DNA of 64,000 nt, taken from positions 62,001 to 126,000 of the forward strand of contig NZ_JACRSY010000006.1 of assembly GCF_014384995.1 (NCBI RefSeq). The letters are read 5' to 3'. Source of the stretch: Zhenhengia yiwuensis. GTDB taxonomy: Bacteria > Bacillota > Clostridia > Lachnospirales > Cellulosilyticaceae. Both the position numbers and the translations under genes were made by a program. Positions 8,701 through 16,798 of this stretch are shown here, piece by piece. A model generated the notes under the pieces. The model saw only the letters and a program-made list of their open reading frames with translations, searched no databases and had not been told where the DNA came from. Each line of letters begins with the position of its first letter. Position 1 is the first letter of the stretch.

Positions 8701-10825
8701 AATATCAGGAAGAAATATCCTGTTATCTCTACCAGCAGATCAAGTACTTGCAGGTATTACAGCTGCTACACCAGATAAAGAGGCTCAAATCGAGAAACTT
8801 TACAATAATATGCTTGCTTGGGAAGAAGTGATTAAGATCACACATACTACATATGGACTTGATAATCCATTAGATGTCCTTAAGAGCAGACAAAATATAA
8901 GATATATGAGAATGTTCGCGAATGCATTTATGTATGCAGCAGGTAGCCATATTGGTGTTGGATACGGTTCAACAGGTGCATTAGTACAAGGAAAACCAAC
9001 ATCTGTAACAGGTGAAGGCAATGCAAATGGTCTATTTGGATGGGGAATTGCCCATGAAATTGGTCATAATATGGATAGATTAGGCAAAGCTGAAATTACA
9101 AATAATATTTATTCACTTATGATGCAGACTTATGATGGTAAAGATAATAGGCTTCCATCAAGATTAGAATTATCTGATAAGTACGAAGACATTTATAAAA
9201 AAGTCGCAGTAGGCGATAAAGGAATGTCAAACGATGGATTTACACAGTTAGGTATGTACTGGCAGTTACATCTTGCCTATGACAATGGTGCAGATGATAA
9301 AGCTAATGGACCATTAAGTTTCTATAATAAATTATTCAAGGTATACGATAGTGGTAAAGTAAATGGCTTTACTGGAGAGGATAAGTTCGCAGTAGCTGCA
9401 AGTATGGCAGCAGAAAAAGACTTAACAGAATTCTTCACCAAGTGGGGCATGGACTTATCAGATGCTGTAAAAGCGGAGATGAAAAATTACTCTCAAGAAG
9501 AAAGAAAGATTCAGTACCTTACAGATGAGTCAAGAAGATATAGATTAAATGGTGGTACGGGAATCCAAGATGTGGTATTTGATGCAACAGCATCCGTTGC
9601 AGATCCTTCAGAAGGTGAATCAAATGCAAATAAAGTTAAGATCACCATTCGTTCAGATAAAAGTATTAAAGAAGATTTATTAGGATATGAAATCTTCAGA
9701 GATGGTAAACAAATTGCCTTTATTACAGACACTACTTATGAGGATGTAATAGGCTCAGCTAATAATAAAGCATTTAAATACGAAGTAAGAGCCATTGATT
9801 CACTAGGAAATATAGTAAATGCTGACGTTAATAATGGAAAAGTAAATGCAGGGCAAGTTAGAATTGAGCATGACAATGTTATTGATAGAAGTCAATATCG
9901 TATTGAATTTGTAGGCGGAGATGCCTTAACAACTACAGGACCAGCTTTAACAACTACAGGACCAGCCCTAATCTTATCTTTCAATAAAAAGACACCAGTA
10001 ACAGGTATTAGGGTAAAAGCTAAAAATAATAGTACCTTACCTGAGGGAACATTTGAGATAGCAGTAGGTAAAAAAGCAGGAGATGGATACCATTACCTTA
10101 CAGCTAAAGAAGGTGACTTTGAGTTTAATGAAGCGGCAGATGCAAGCAAATTCATTACTTACTTCAATAAACCTGGAGCATCTTCAAAAGATACAAGAAT
10201 TTGGACTTATGATGCTGATGTAATCCGTATAACAGGTGAAAACATTGATGAAGATTTCCTTAGCCAATTTGATGTTGAACCATTAAGTTACCCTGGTGAT
10301 AATGTAGCCTTTGAAGATTACAAAGTAGGTATTATGGGACAAGACTATGAGTATGATGATGTAGATGGTGTGAGTGCAATTGAAGAAGGCACACTTGTTA
10401 TTGTAGGTACTTATAGAGGAGATCCACTTTATAATACTATTCATATTGTAGGTAGATACGCTGGAAAATCAGGTTTAGATGAAGAGATGACTTATGTAGA
10501 AAGACCGATTAATGGTGAACTCTTAATGTTTGCTGAAGTACCTGAAGATGGTGAAACAAGTGATATTAGTGATGGATTATTTATCTTTATCCCAGATGTG
10601 CAAAAAGAAGAAGAACTACAAGGTGACTGTTCACAGTTAAGTGTGCTTCCAACAGAAATTATGGCGAAGATGTATAGATATGATACAATTGAGCATACTG
10701 GAACACCAAGGGTAACAAGTACAACATTATGGTATGGAACACCTTCTTATGATTCTATGCCAGAGATTATACTTAATCAGGGAGCGACATCATTAATACA
10801 GGAGGACATGTATGAAGAGAACTAA
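5729..10825 (+). CDS. Large secreted M60-family (enhancin-like) metallopeptidase with dockerin-like, FN3 and F5/8C-like domains
   Basis: This 1698-residue exported protein is likely to cleave heavily glycosylated proteins such as mucins. The GTG at 5729 is preferred as start because AAGGAG lies 7 bases before it; the ATG at 5711 has no ribosome site. Domains in order: signal peptide (about 1-30); a beta-rich domain; a dockerin-like pair of calcium loops (about 165-222, GDINGDQKVT and HDINGDDKVD); two fibronectin-III domains (about 400-580); an F5/8C-like carbohydrate-binding domain (about 625-760); the M60 domain with zinc site HEIGH at 1109-1113 and a likely third ligand E1122 in EITNN; then FN3-like and beta domains. 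It has no SLH or sortase motif of its own. Its 3' end overlaps the next gene by 14 bases, so the two are likely translationally coupled. A 21-base in-frame duplication lies at 9926-9966. Confidence 0.88.
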   Translation: MPKLIRKMAMILSCAMMVQTFTPLTAVYARETVDIKDQDANAKGNISTSIRFDYPFAYKKVKSQDIKVSLKKGNSSIVEIQLGAKPEVAKNLGNYPVEIVAKNVHDVEMTTEDVIGSYYINIKDLELGTYNFVYEGEGYKTYTTEDIIISDYSKNVTVGTGDATFSYGDINGDQKVTEDDLKEIEQNIKDGIHDHDINGDDKVDIVELTYVKQQLEAKGEEVQTDLAAIISQSVMVSVDESIKDAGLEIADGNSVADLFTGETQVKIQKTSDEGKLEIPINLGDKGIEAQVIELVSPVAEGGLEGGTVIVEYEENGETKREIQTFGSSVEGYKGIRYTGRSEDKNKIVINLGKRVPVKRVTVSVDKVVGEDGNPSYVVMEEVSFVKDIASNVSPNDKTAIKNVILTEENEAITLEWDPVPNVEGYRVFYGEKSGEYTGELNVDEARATVKGLENLTPYYFMIRATSEDWMGTPSEEYRGIPQPSEKPLPPDFLKVEEMNGGLKLNWGKTDNATYYKVFYKEASADDIEYKQFIPAGSEDGKIVATSAAIGGLKNDVEYNLYVVAGNNIGESNRSLVVTGTPEKVTLEGPILPSKNRIDVSEIEDVKLAVPSNVDETFYPNGFNLEYNLNDTKDGIKNVVDNDYATHWTAKDWWVSGRIDFTFKTPHEMNYVVFVPRVDDPKYTNTLTRYHITVWEEGDDLSGPGKEIITDKTRQLRTDKDGRAYAVFEFPKTKVKKIGVRGRMRDGGPALHSASEIAFYDYYSVDEEIKSLFADDAFTTLAPDVTKEDIDAIRAKLKDEDSYYVDSTILADELNLAEALLAKDTSKLGMIKNDFVSIDASKDVKRINDWSPLGLVGYAGKKVTIYADIPEGEKIEIIPTQYYSEANSLSDTPIELVNGRNIIEIERITNLQVTRGGSLYYRYSGNKGDQIKLHIRDTEGAVKEIPTLELYNWYELSETERKARISKYIDDLVAYAPNKLNNKDTNPANSTEISGRNILLSLPADQVLAGITAATPDKEAQIEKLYNNMLAWEEVIKITHTTYGLDNPLDVLKSRQNIRYMRMFANAFMYAAGSHIGVGYGSTGALVQGKPTSVTGEGNANGLFGWGIAHEIGHNMDRLGKAEITNNIYSLMMQTYDGKDNRLPSRLELSDKYEDIYKKVAVGDKGMSNDGFTQLGMYWQLHLAYDNGADDKANGPLSFYNKLFKVYDSGKVNGFTGEDKFAVAASMAAEKDLTEFFTKWGMDLSDAVKAEMKNYSQEERKIQYLTDESRRYRLNGGTGIQDVVFDATASVADPSEGESNANKVKITIRSDKSIKEDLLGYEIFRDGKQIAFITDTTYEDVIGSANNKAFKYEVRAIDSLGNIVNADVNNGKVNAGQVRIEHDNVIDRSQYRIEFVGGDALTTTGPALTTTGPALILSFNKKTPVTGIRVKAKNNSTLPEGTFEIAVGKKAGDGYHYLTAKEGDFEFNEAADASKFITYFNKPGASSKDTRIWTYDADVIRITGENIDEDFLSQFDVEPLSYPGDNVAFEDYKVGIMGQDYEYDDVDGVSAIEEGTLVIVGTYRGDPLYNTIHIVGRYAGKSGLDEEMTYVERPINGELLMFAEVPEDGETSDISDGLFIFIPDVQKEEELQGDCSQLSVLPTEIMAKMYRYDTIEHTGTPRVTSTTLWYGTPSYDSMPEIILNQGATSLIQEDMYEEN

Positions 10826-12077
10826 ATTTGCCTCAGCTATTGCAGCAATGCTTATATTTGGAAGTAGTACCGTATTCGGTGCTACTCCAAGCATAAATTT
10901 ACACAATAATGCGAACAACACTGTAACAGTAAAAGTTCAGGATATCCCAAAAGACATCTATGGTATTCAGATAGAGCTCTTAACTAAAGATACACTTACA
11001 GAAGATGTTGTGTTCGAGCCAAAAGATAAAGAGGCTTATAGCTTTACTGTAAGAGACGGTAATAAATTAAGCATATATATTACAAGTAATCAATTATTGA
11101 ACCTAGGTAGAGAAGCTACTTTAGGAGACTTAATAGATATGCGTAACGATCAATTCCTTGATTCGGCAAGCTATAAAGTCGTTGATTATTTCCTATCTCC
11201 AATAGATACACCAAATGTAGGAGTAGACCGAACAGATGAGAGTACTGGTGCAGAACCAGAAAAACCAGTAGAGCCGGAGAAACCAGTAGAGCCGGAAAAA
11301 CCAGTAGAACCGGAAAAACCAGTAGAACCGGAAAAACCAGTAGAACCGGAAAAACCAGTAGAACCAGAAAAACCAGTAGAACCAGAAAAACCAAGTAAGC
11401 CAAATAAACCAAGTGATTCAAATAACTCAGGCGGATCAAGTAGTTCAAGTGGATCAAATAAACCCAATAAACCAAGCGACAAGGTAGAGCCAGAACAACC
11501 AGTTGAGGAAGAGAAACCAGTAGTACCAAGTGTACAATTTGCAGATACACAGGGTCACTGGGCTTCAGAGGCAATTGGAAAAATGGCAGGACGCGGTATC
11601 TTAAAAGGTTATGAAGATGGTACTTTTGGACCAAGTAAACAAATTACAAGAGCTGAATTTGCAGCTGTCGTAGCACGTGCCTTTGGATTTGAAGGGACAG
11701 CAGCAACATCACCATTTAAAGATGCGGAAATCGGTAAATGGTATACAGAACCAGTTGTAAGCTTATATGAAAAAGGTATTGTAACAGGACGTCCTGATGG
11801 GACATTTGGTGTGAACGATTCGATTACAAATCAAGAAATGGCAGTAATGATTTCAAGATCACTTACAGCATTAGCAGTGGAACTTGAAGGAGAAAGAAGC
11901 TACGTGCCATTTAAAGATGCAGATACAATTGGCTCATTTGCACAAGATGCAGTTAAAGAGCTTTATGAAGCTGGTATTATAAGTGGAATGCCAGATGGTA
12001 CATATAAACCAAAAGACTCTACTACAAGAGCACAAGTAGCGGTAATTATGGATCGTATTTTAACAATTTTAGATTGA
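10812..12077 (+). CDS. SLH-domain cell-wall-anchored protein with cohesin-like N-terminus
   Basis: This 421-residue surface protein has a signal peptide (about 1-23), a beta-rich domain (about 25-130), a proline-rich spacer and three SLH domains (about 241-418). The SLH domains bind pyruvylated secondary wall polymer. The spacer contains eight tandem EPEKPV-type hexapeptides followed by Ser/Gly and KPNKPS segments. The N-terminal domain (NTVTVKVQDIPKDIYGIQIE and following) has the look of a short or divergent cohesin, which would dock the dockerin-like module of the peptidase encoded just upstream; this is inference. The ATG is preceded by AGGAGG inside the upstream gene, and the genes overlap by 14 bases. 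The SLH assignment is firm; the cohesin assignment is tentative. Confidence 0.88.
   Translation: MKRTKFASAIAAMLIFGSSTVFGATPSINLHNNANNTVTVKVQDIPKDIYGIQIELLTKDTLTEDVVFEPKDKEAYSFTVRDGNKLSIYITSNQLLNLGREATLGDLIDMRNDQFLDSASYKVVDYFLSPIDTPNVGVDRTDESTGAEPEKPVEPEKPVEPEKPVEPEKPVEPEKPVEPEKPVEPEKPVEPEKPSKPNKPSDSNNSGGSSSSSGSNKPNKPSDKVEPEQPVEEEKPVVPSVQFADTQGHWASEAIGKMAGRGILKGYEDGTFGPSKQITRAEFAAVVARAFGFEGTAATSPFKDAEIGKWYTEPVVSLYEKGIVTGRPDGTFGVNDSITNQEMAVMISRSLTALAVELEGERSYVPFKDADTIGSFAQDAVKELYEAGIISGMPDGTYKPKDSTTRAQVAVIMDRILTILD
11253..11396 (+). repeat. Eight 18-bp tandem repeats encoding EPEKPV/S
   Basis: Eight consecutive 18-base units encode the hexapeptide EPEKPV (the last ends in S). Units differ only at a few third positions, so the array is recent and could vary in number by slippage. 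It forms an extended wall-spanning spacer between the N-terminal domain and the SLH domains. Confidence 0.95.
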
Positions 12078-12105
12078 GAAAAATTGATTTAACATATTTT
12101 ATCTA

Positions 12106-12167
12106 CTCTACCCTATAAAAAAAGCAACTTAGTTAAAAGACTAAGTTGCTTTTTTTATAGGGTAGAG
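12106..12167. terminator. Long bidirectional terminator hairpin
   Basis: A near-perfect 27-bp stem (starting CTCTACCCTATAAAAAAAGC) with an 8-base loop holds A-rich and T-rich tracts within its arms, so it can end transcription in either direction. It closes the peptidase/SLH operon. Confidence 0.9.
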
Positions 12168-12301
12168 ATGAAGTACAATAGCGTTATGTGTTGTAATGTT
12201 TTTATTTATTTTAAATAGAGTGATGGAAAATAATAGGAATTCATATATTATACCAGTAGGGGTTATCCGAACTGATTCCAAAATAAGTTTCAGGAGGAGA
12301 G

Positions 12302-12376
12302 ATGATTACATATGGGCAAGGGATATGGAAAAGAAATGTGAGAATCAAAGCTTGTGGAGGGTATGTCTGTCTATAA
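12302..12376 (+). CDS. Possible 24-codon leader ORF upstream of malQ
   Basis: An ATG at 12302 follows a strong ribosome site (CAGGAGGAGA). It opens a 24-codon frame that ends 17 bases before the malQ start. The peptide has no recognised motif. The strong ribosome site and position suggest a translated leader that could affect malQ expression, but it could also be chance. The longer overlapping frame starting at 12196 has no convincing ribosome site. Confidence 0.25.
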   Translation: MITYGQGIWKRNVRIKACGGYVCL

Positions 12377-12393
12377 ACTAAAGGGGTGAGCGT

Positions 12394-13875
12394 ATGAAAA
12401 GAGGAAGCGGTATTTTGATGCATATTTCATCTTTGCCGGGGAAATATGGAATAGGAACATTAGGAAAGTCAGCATATTTATTTGCTGACTTTTTAAAACA
12501 AAGTGGGCAGAAATATTGGCAGATACTGCCGCTTGGTCATACAGGATATGGAGATTCTCCTTATCAATGCTTCTCTGCCTATGCAGGTAATCCTTATTTT
12601 ATTGATTTAGATAGATTAAAAGATGAGGGATTGCTAGAGGAAGAAGATTTAGTGCCACTACAAGAAGCCAGTAGTGAAAGAGTTGACTTTGAGAAGCTTT
12701 TTTATACTAAGTATCCTGTACTGAGGAAGGCCTATGAAAAAGGAAAAGATAAGTTTAAAGGCGAGATAGGAAATTTTAGAAGTCAGAACAGACATTGGCT
12801 TGAGGACTATAGTCTCTATATGGCAGTTAAAGAAGCTATGAATAATAAAAGTTGGGTAGAATGGGATGAGCCTATTAAACAGCGTTATCCAGAGGCTTTA
12901 AGGGCATATCGAACAAAGCTAAAAGAGAAGATTGATTTTTGGGTCTTCATTCAGTATGAATTTTATAAGCAGTGGCAAGAATTAAAGGAATATGTTAATG
13001 GAATAGGCATAAAGATTATAGGGGACCTACCTATCTATATTGCAGCAGACAGTAGTGATGCATGGGCTTATCCAGAGATTTTTCAGCTCAATGAGAAGAG
13101 AATGCCCATAGTCGTAGCTGGATGCCCACCTGATGCTTTTACAGAGGATGGTCAGTTATGGGGTAACCCTATCTATGATTGGGATTATTTAGAGCGTACA
13201 GGATATAAGTGGTGGATTAAACGTATGGAAGCATCGCTTAAGCTTTATGATGTCATTCGTATAGACCATTTTAGAGGATTTGAATCTTACTGGGCAGTAC
13301 CTTATGGAGAGGATACGGCCAGATACGGCAAATGGATAAAGGGGCCTGGGATAAAACTCTTTAATGCCTTGAAGATCGCTTTAGGAAACATGGACATTAT
13401 TGCTGAAGATTTAGGATTTCTAACACAGGAGGTTTTAGATTTTAGGGAAGAGACAGGGTATCCTGGTATGAAGGTCTTACAGTTTGCATTTGATTCAGAT
13501 GAGGAGAATGCTTACTTGCCGCACAACTGCATCAAAAATTCTGTTATATATACAGGAACTCATGATAACAGTACGATTAAAGGCTGGTTTAAAGACATAG
13601 AAAAAGAAGTAGGAGAACATGCGAGGAGTTATTTAAAGCTAGACCATGAAGAAGGTTATAACTGGGGATTTATTAGGGGGGCTTGGAGCAGTGTAAGTGA
13701 CCTTGCGGTAACTCAGATGCAAGATATATTGGGGCTTGATGATACAGCTCGAATGAATAAACCAGGTATACTGGGAGGCAACTGGAAGTGGCGTATGAAG
13801 GAAGGTGTGCTCACGGACGAACTGGCTCAGCATATATATAGTATGACGAAGCTTTATGGGAGGAACCTATCATGA
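12394..13875 (+). CDS. malQ: 4-alpha-glucanotransferase (amylomaltase, GH77)
   Basis: This 493-residue cytoplasmic enzyme transfers alpha-1,4-glucan segments between maltodextrins, releasing glucose and longer chains for phosphorolysis. GH77 motifs are all present: DSPYQCFSAYAGNPYFIDL near the N-terminus, GDLPIYIAADSSD near residue 210, the nucleophile aspartate in VIRIDHFRGF near 289, the acid/base glutamate in IIAEDLG near 337 and GTHDNST near 390. The length is normal for the bacterial type. The ATG has AAAGGGGTGA upstream. Its stop overlaps the glgP start (ATGA), giving tight coupling; the pair forms a standard maltodextrin or glycogen degradation unit. Confidence 0.96.
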   Translation: MKRGSGILMHISSLPGKYGIGTLGKSAYLFADFLKQSGQKYWQILPLGHTGYGDSPYQCFSAYAGNPYFIDLDRLKDEGLLEEEDLVPLQEASSERVDFEKLFYTKYPVLRKAYEKGKDKFKGEIGNFRSQNRHWLEDYSLYMAVKEAMNNKSWVEWDEPIKQRYPEALRAYRTKLKEKIDFWVFIQYEFYKQWQELKEYVNGIGIKIIGDLPIYIAADSSDAWAYPEIFQLNEKRMPIVVAGCPPDAFTEDGQLWGNPIYDWDYLERTGYKWWIKRMEASLKLYDVIRIDHFRGFESYWAVPYGEDTARYGKWIKGPGIKLFNALKIALGNMDIIAEDLGFLTQEVLDFREETGYPGMKVLQFAFDSDEENAYLPHNCIKNSVIYTGTHDNSTIKGWFKDIEKEVGEHARSYLKLDHEEGYNWGFIRGAWSSVSDLAVTQMQDILGLDDTARMNKPGILGGNWKWRMKEGVLTDELAQHIYSMTKLYGRNLS

Positions 13876-16244
13876 TAGAAAAACAATGTATCAAAGAATA
13901 TATGGAAATGTATAGTAAAATAGCTTATGGTAAGAACTTAAAATATGCTACGAAGCCTGAGATATGGGGTGCATTAAGTACAGCACTTATGAGCCAGATT
14001 GTTGATAAGTGGCATGATACAAGAAAAGCATATAAAGCCCACAAAGCGGCTTATTATCTATCAGCAGAATATTTAATGGGCAGAGCACTTGGAAATAATC
14101 TTATTAATTTGCAGGCCTATGATGAAATTGCTGAGCTTTTAAAGGAGCTAGGTGTTAACGTAAATGAAATTGAGGAAGTAGAAGAAGATGCAGCACTAGG
14201 CAATGGTGGTTTAGGTAGACTTGCAGCTTGTTTTATGGATTCCAGTGCCACCATGCATTTACCTGTACAGGGATATGGACTAAGATACAGAAATGGGCTT
14301 TTTAAACAATACTTTAAGGATGGAGGTCAGTTAGAAGAAGCGGATGAATGGCTTGGATATGGAGATCCTTGGAGTATCCGTAAAGACGATTACACAGTAG
14401 AAGTTAAATTTCAAGATATGACGGTAAAGGCTATTCCTTATGACGTACCTATTATAGGCTATGGTGGAGAGATCATTAATACCCTTAGATTATGGCAAGC
14501 AGAGCCTTTATGTGAATTTAACTTTAACTTATTTAACAATCAAGAGTATGATAAAGCTTTAGAAGAGAAAAATCGTACAGAGGATATTACGCGTGTACTC
14601 TATCCAAATGACTCGAATGATCAAGGTAAACTCTTAAGGCTTAAGCAGCAGTACTTCTTAGTAAGTGCATCTATGCAAGATATTGTAAGAGATTTTAAAA
14701 AGCATCATGGCAATGTTTGGGGTGATTTTGCTAAATGGCATGCTATTCAGCTTAATGATACACATCCCGTTTTAGCCATACCAGAGCTTATTAGGATTTT
14801 GGTAGATGAGGAAGGAGAGGAATTTGACAAGGCCTTAGATATTGCAAGGACTACTTTTGCTTATACGAATCATACTATCTTACAAGAGGCCCTGGAGAAA
14901 TGGGATATAAGACTTATGGAGATACTGTTCCCTCGTATTTTGCAGATTATTAAGGCTATAGATGAAAGGTTGCAAACAGAACTCGGTCATAAGGGATATA
15001 CCATGGAAAAGATGAATCCGTGCTTGATTCTTAAGGATGGTAAAGTGCACATGGCTAACTTAGCTATTTATGTGGGATTCGCTCTTAATGGCGTAGCTAA
15101 ACTGCATACAGAAATCCTAAAGGAAACAGAACTTCATCATTGGTATACACTCTACCCTTACAAGTTCCAAAACAAGACGAATGGGATCACTCCTAGAAGA
15201 TGGCTTGTATTAGCGAATAGAGAATTAGCTCATCTTATAACTAATAGATTAGGAAATGAAAGCTGGGCAATGGACCTTACAAAGCTTAAACAGCTTACGA
15301 AATATATAGAGGATGAAGGCTTTTTAGAAGAGCTCATGGCTATAAAACATGAGAAGAAAGTTCAGCTTGCACATTATATTGAAGAGAAAGAAGGCATTAC
15401 AATTGATCCAGATTCTCTCTTTGATATCCAAGTTAAACGTCTTCATGAATATAAGAGACAGCATCTTAATGCGCTCTATATATTAGATTTATACTTTAGA
15501 TTGAAGGAAAATCCAGAGTTAGATATACCAAAAGTTACCTTTATCTTTGGGGCAAAGGCCTTCCCTGGTTACTATAGAGCAAAAAGTATTATTAGACTCA
15601 TTTTAGCTATTGCAGACCTCATTAATAAAGATGAGGGAGTTTCAAAGAAGATGAAGGTCGTGTTTGTTTCCAACTATAACGTATCTTACGCACAGAAATT
15701 AGTGCCAGCAGCAGATTTATCTAAACAGATTTCTACAGCTGGTAAAGAAGCATCAGGAACGGGGAACATGAAACTTATGCTTAACGGTGCACCAACCTTT
15801 GGAACTTATGATGGTGCCAATGTAGAAATAGTAGGAGAGAGTGGAGAAGAAAATAACTTTATCTTTGGCCTGCGTGTAGAAGATATAGAAAAGCTGCAAA
15901 ATAACTACAATCCAAGAGCCTATTATGAGCAAAATCCGGATTTGAAGCGTGTACTAGATGCTTTAGTAGATGGCACACTAAATGACGGCGGTACTGGATG
16001 CTTTAGAGAGCTTTATGATTCTTTACTTAACGGCGTTAACTGGGATAGAGCAGACCAATACTATGTACTAGCAGATTTTAAAGCCTTCAAAGAGGAGCAG
16101 GAGAAAGTATTTGAGGCCTATAAGAATAAGAAAAAATGGGCACAAATGAGCCTCATGAATATTGCAAACAGTGGGGTATTCTCTAGTGATAGGACTATTA
16201 TGCAGTATGCTAATGAAATATGGGGCATTAATCCTGTGGAGTAG
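13872..16244 (+). CDS. glgP: Glycogen/maltodextrin phosphorylase (GT35)
   Basis: This 790-residue pyridoxal-phosphate enzyme releases glucose 1-phosphate from the non-reducing ends of alpha-glucans. The N-terminal family motif EDAALGNGGLGRLAACFMDS is near residue 98. The C-terminal cofactor motif EASGTGNMKLMLNGAPTFG near 623-641 contains the PLP-binding lysine. Length and motif order match full-length phosphorylases. It overlaps malQ by 4 bases, so glucan rearrangement and phosphorolysis are co-expressed. Sequence alone does not separate glycogen from maltodextrin preference. The product can feed galU (33108) through glucose 1-phosphate. Confidence 0.96.
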   Translation: MIEKQCIKEYMEMYSKIAYGKNLKYATKPEIWGALSTALMSQIVDKWHDTRKAYKAHKAAYYLSAEYLMGRALGNNLINLQAYDEIAELLKELGVNVNEIEEVEEDAALGNGGLGRLAACFMDSSATMHLPVQGYGLRYRNGLFKQYFKDGGQLEEADEWLGYGDPWSIRKDDYTVEVKFQDMTVKAIPYDVPIIGYGGEIINTLRLWQAEPLCEFNFNLFNNQEYDKALEEKNRTEDITRVLYPNDSNDQGKLLRLKQQYFLVSASMQDIVRDFKKHHGNVWGDFAKWHAIQLNDTHPVLAIPELIRILVDEEGEEFDKALDIARTTFAYTNHTILQEALEKWDIRLMEILFPRILQIIKAIDERLQTELGHKGYTMEKMNPCLILKDGKVHMANLAIYVGFALNGVAKLHTEILKETELHHWYTLYPYKFQNKTNGITPRRWLVLANRELAHLITNRLGNESWAMDLTKLKQLTKYIEDEGFLEELMAIKHEKKVQLAHYIEEKEGITIDPDSLFDIQVKRLHEYKRQHLNALYILDLYFRLKENPELDIPKVTFIFGAKAFPGYYRAKSIIRLILAIADLINKDEGVSKKMKVVFVSNYNVSYAQKLVPAADLSKQISTAGKEASGTGNMKLMLNGAPTFGTYDGANVEIVGESGEENNFIFGLRVEDIEKLQNNYNPRAYYEQNPDLKRVLDALVDGTLNDGGTGCFRELYDSLLNGVNWDRADQYYVLADFKAFKEEQEKVFEAYKNKKKWAQMSLMNIANSGVFSSDRTIMQYANEIWGINPVE

Positions 16245-16249
16245 AGGAT

Positions 16250-16282
16250 GGGAAGAGGGGACTTAGGGTCCTCTTTTTTGTG
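16250..16282 (+). terminator. Probable terminator after glgP
   Basis: A short stem (AGAGGGGAC with GGTCCTCT) is followed by TTTTTTG, 6 bases beyond the glgP stop. Confidence 0.65.
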
Positions 16283-16294
16283 TGAGGGTGGGAG

Positions 16295-16476
16295 CTGGGT
16301 AGGGGGTACTATTACGGTTTCTACTTCTAGAACGCTAAGAGCACCTAAACTTGATATACTTACAAACGCTCGAAACTCGCTGCGCTCAAACATCTCGCTA
16401 AAACCTGTAAGTACACCTTCATTAAGGTGCTCTAAGCAACCTTTCAAAGGAAACCTCCATAGTACCCCCTACCCAG
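16295..16476. repeat. Large imperfect hairpin element with GAGCGNAGCGAGTTT core
   Basis: The outer arms (CTGGGTAGGGGGTACTAT at 16295-16312 and its complement at 16459-16476) pair almost perfectly over 182 bases. Inner arms around GAGCACC and AAGGTGCTC also pair. The central core AAACTCGCTGCGCTC at 16373-16387 is shared with elements near 22.1, 26.5 and 26.8 kb. The block CAAAGGAAACCTCCATAGTA at the right is shared with the 26.4-26.6 kb element. It lies between convergent genes. Frames read through it give low-complexity peptides and are not real genes. Confidence 0.75.
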
Positions 16477-16689
16477 CCCAGCGACCCGCAGAAGTTGGAA
16501 GAAGCGAACTAAATATGTCCTTTGGGAAAGGAAACCTCCATAGCACCCCTACCCAGCCCAGCGGCCCACAGAAGTTGGAAGAAGCGAACTAAATACTTCT
16601 TTTGGGAAAGGAAACCACCATAGTACCTCCTACCCACCCCTTCAGCTCAAAAAGTGGGGGAGCGAACTAAATAATTTTTACAGGAAGGA
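16449..16689. repeat. Three tandem copies of an ~80-bp unit
   Basis: Units begin with GGAAACC at 16449, 16530 and 16610 (81, 80 and about 80 bases). Each contains ACCCAGCCCAGCG or a variant, a GAAGTTGGAAG block and AGCGAACTAAATA. The third copy is more divergent. The first unit shares its start with the right arm of the adjacent hairpin, so the array looks like repeated duplication of the hairpin's edge. Confidence 0.8.
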
Positions 16690-16746
16690 GAATAGGAAAA
16701 GGGAAGAGGGATGATATTTGCGTAGTATAAGAAATAAGGAGAAAAC

Positions 16747-16785
16747 AAAAGAGAGAGGCTATGTAAGTGAGCTTCTCTCTTTTTA
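16747..16785. terminator. Terminator of the nucleotidyltransferase-kinase gene
   Basis: The stem AAAGAGAGAGGCT with AGCTTCTCTCTTT has T-rich flanks on both strands. It lies 14 bases past the stop of the minus-strand gene at 16799 and could stop convergent transcription from the glgP side as well. Confidence 0.8.
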
Positions 16786-16798
16786 AGTTTATAAATCT

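Noticed and set aside
11116..11634. Long minus-strand frame opposite the SLH gene
   Set aside because: It is the antisense shadow of the EPEKPV repeat region, giving a Leu/Val-rich low-complexity peptide without a ribosome site.
12196..12381. 61-codon frame upstream of malQ
   Set aside because: No ribosome site before its start and no recognisable protein; the shorter frame at 12302 has the better translation signal.
16248..16592. Open frame of 114 codons after glgP
   Set aside because: It runs through the terminator, the hairpin element and the tandem repeats. The peptide is compositionally odd and there is no protein family resemblance.
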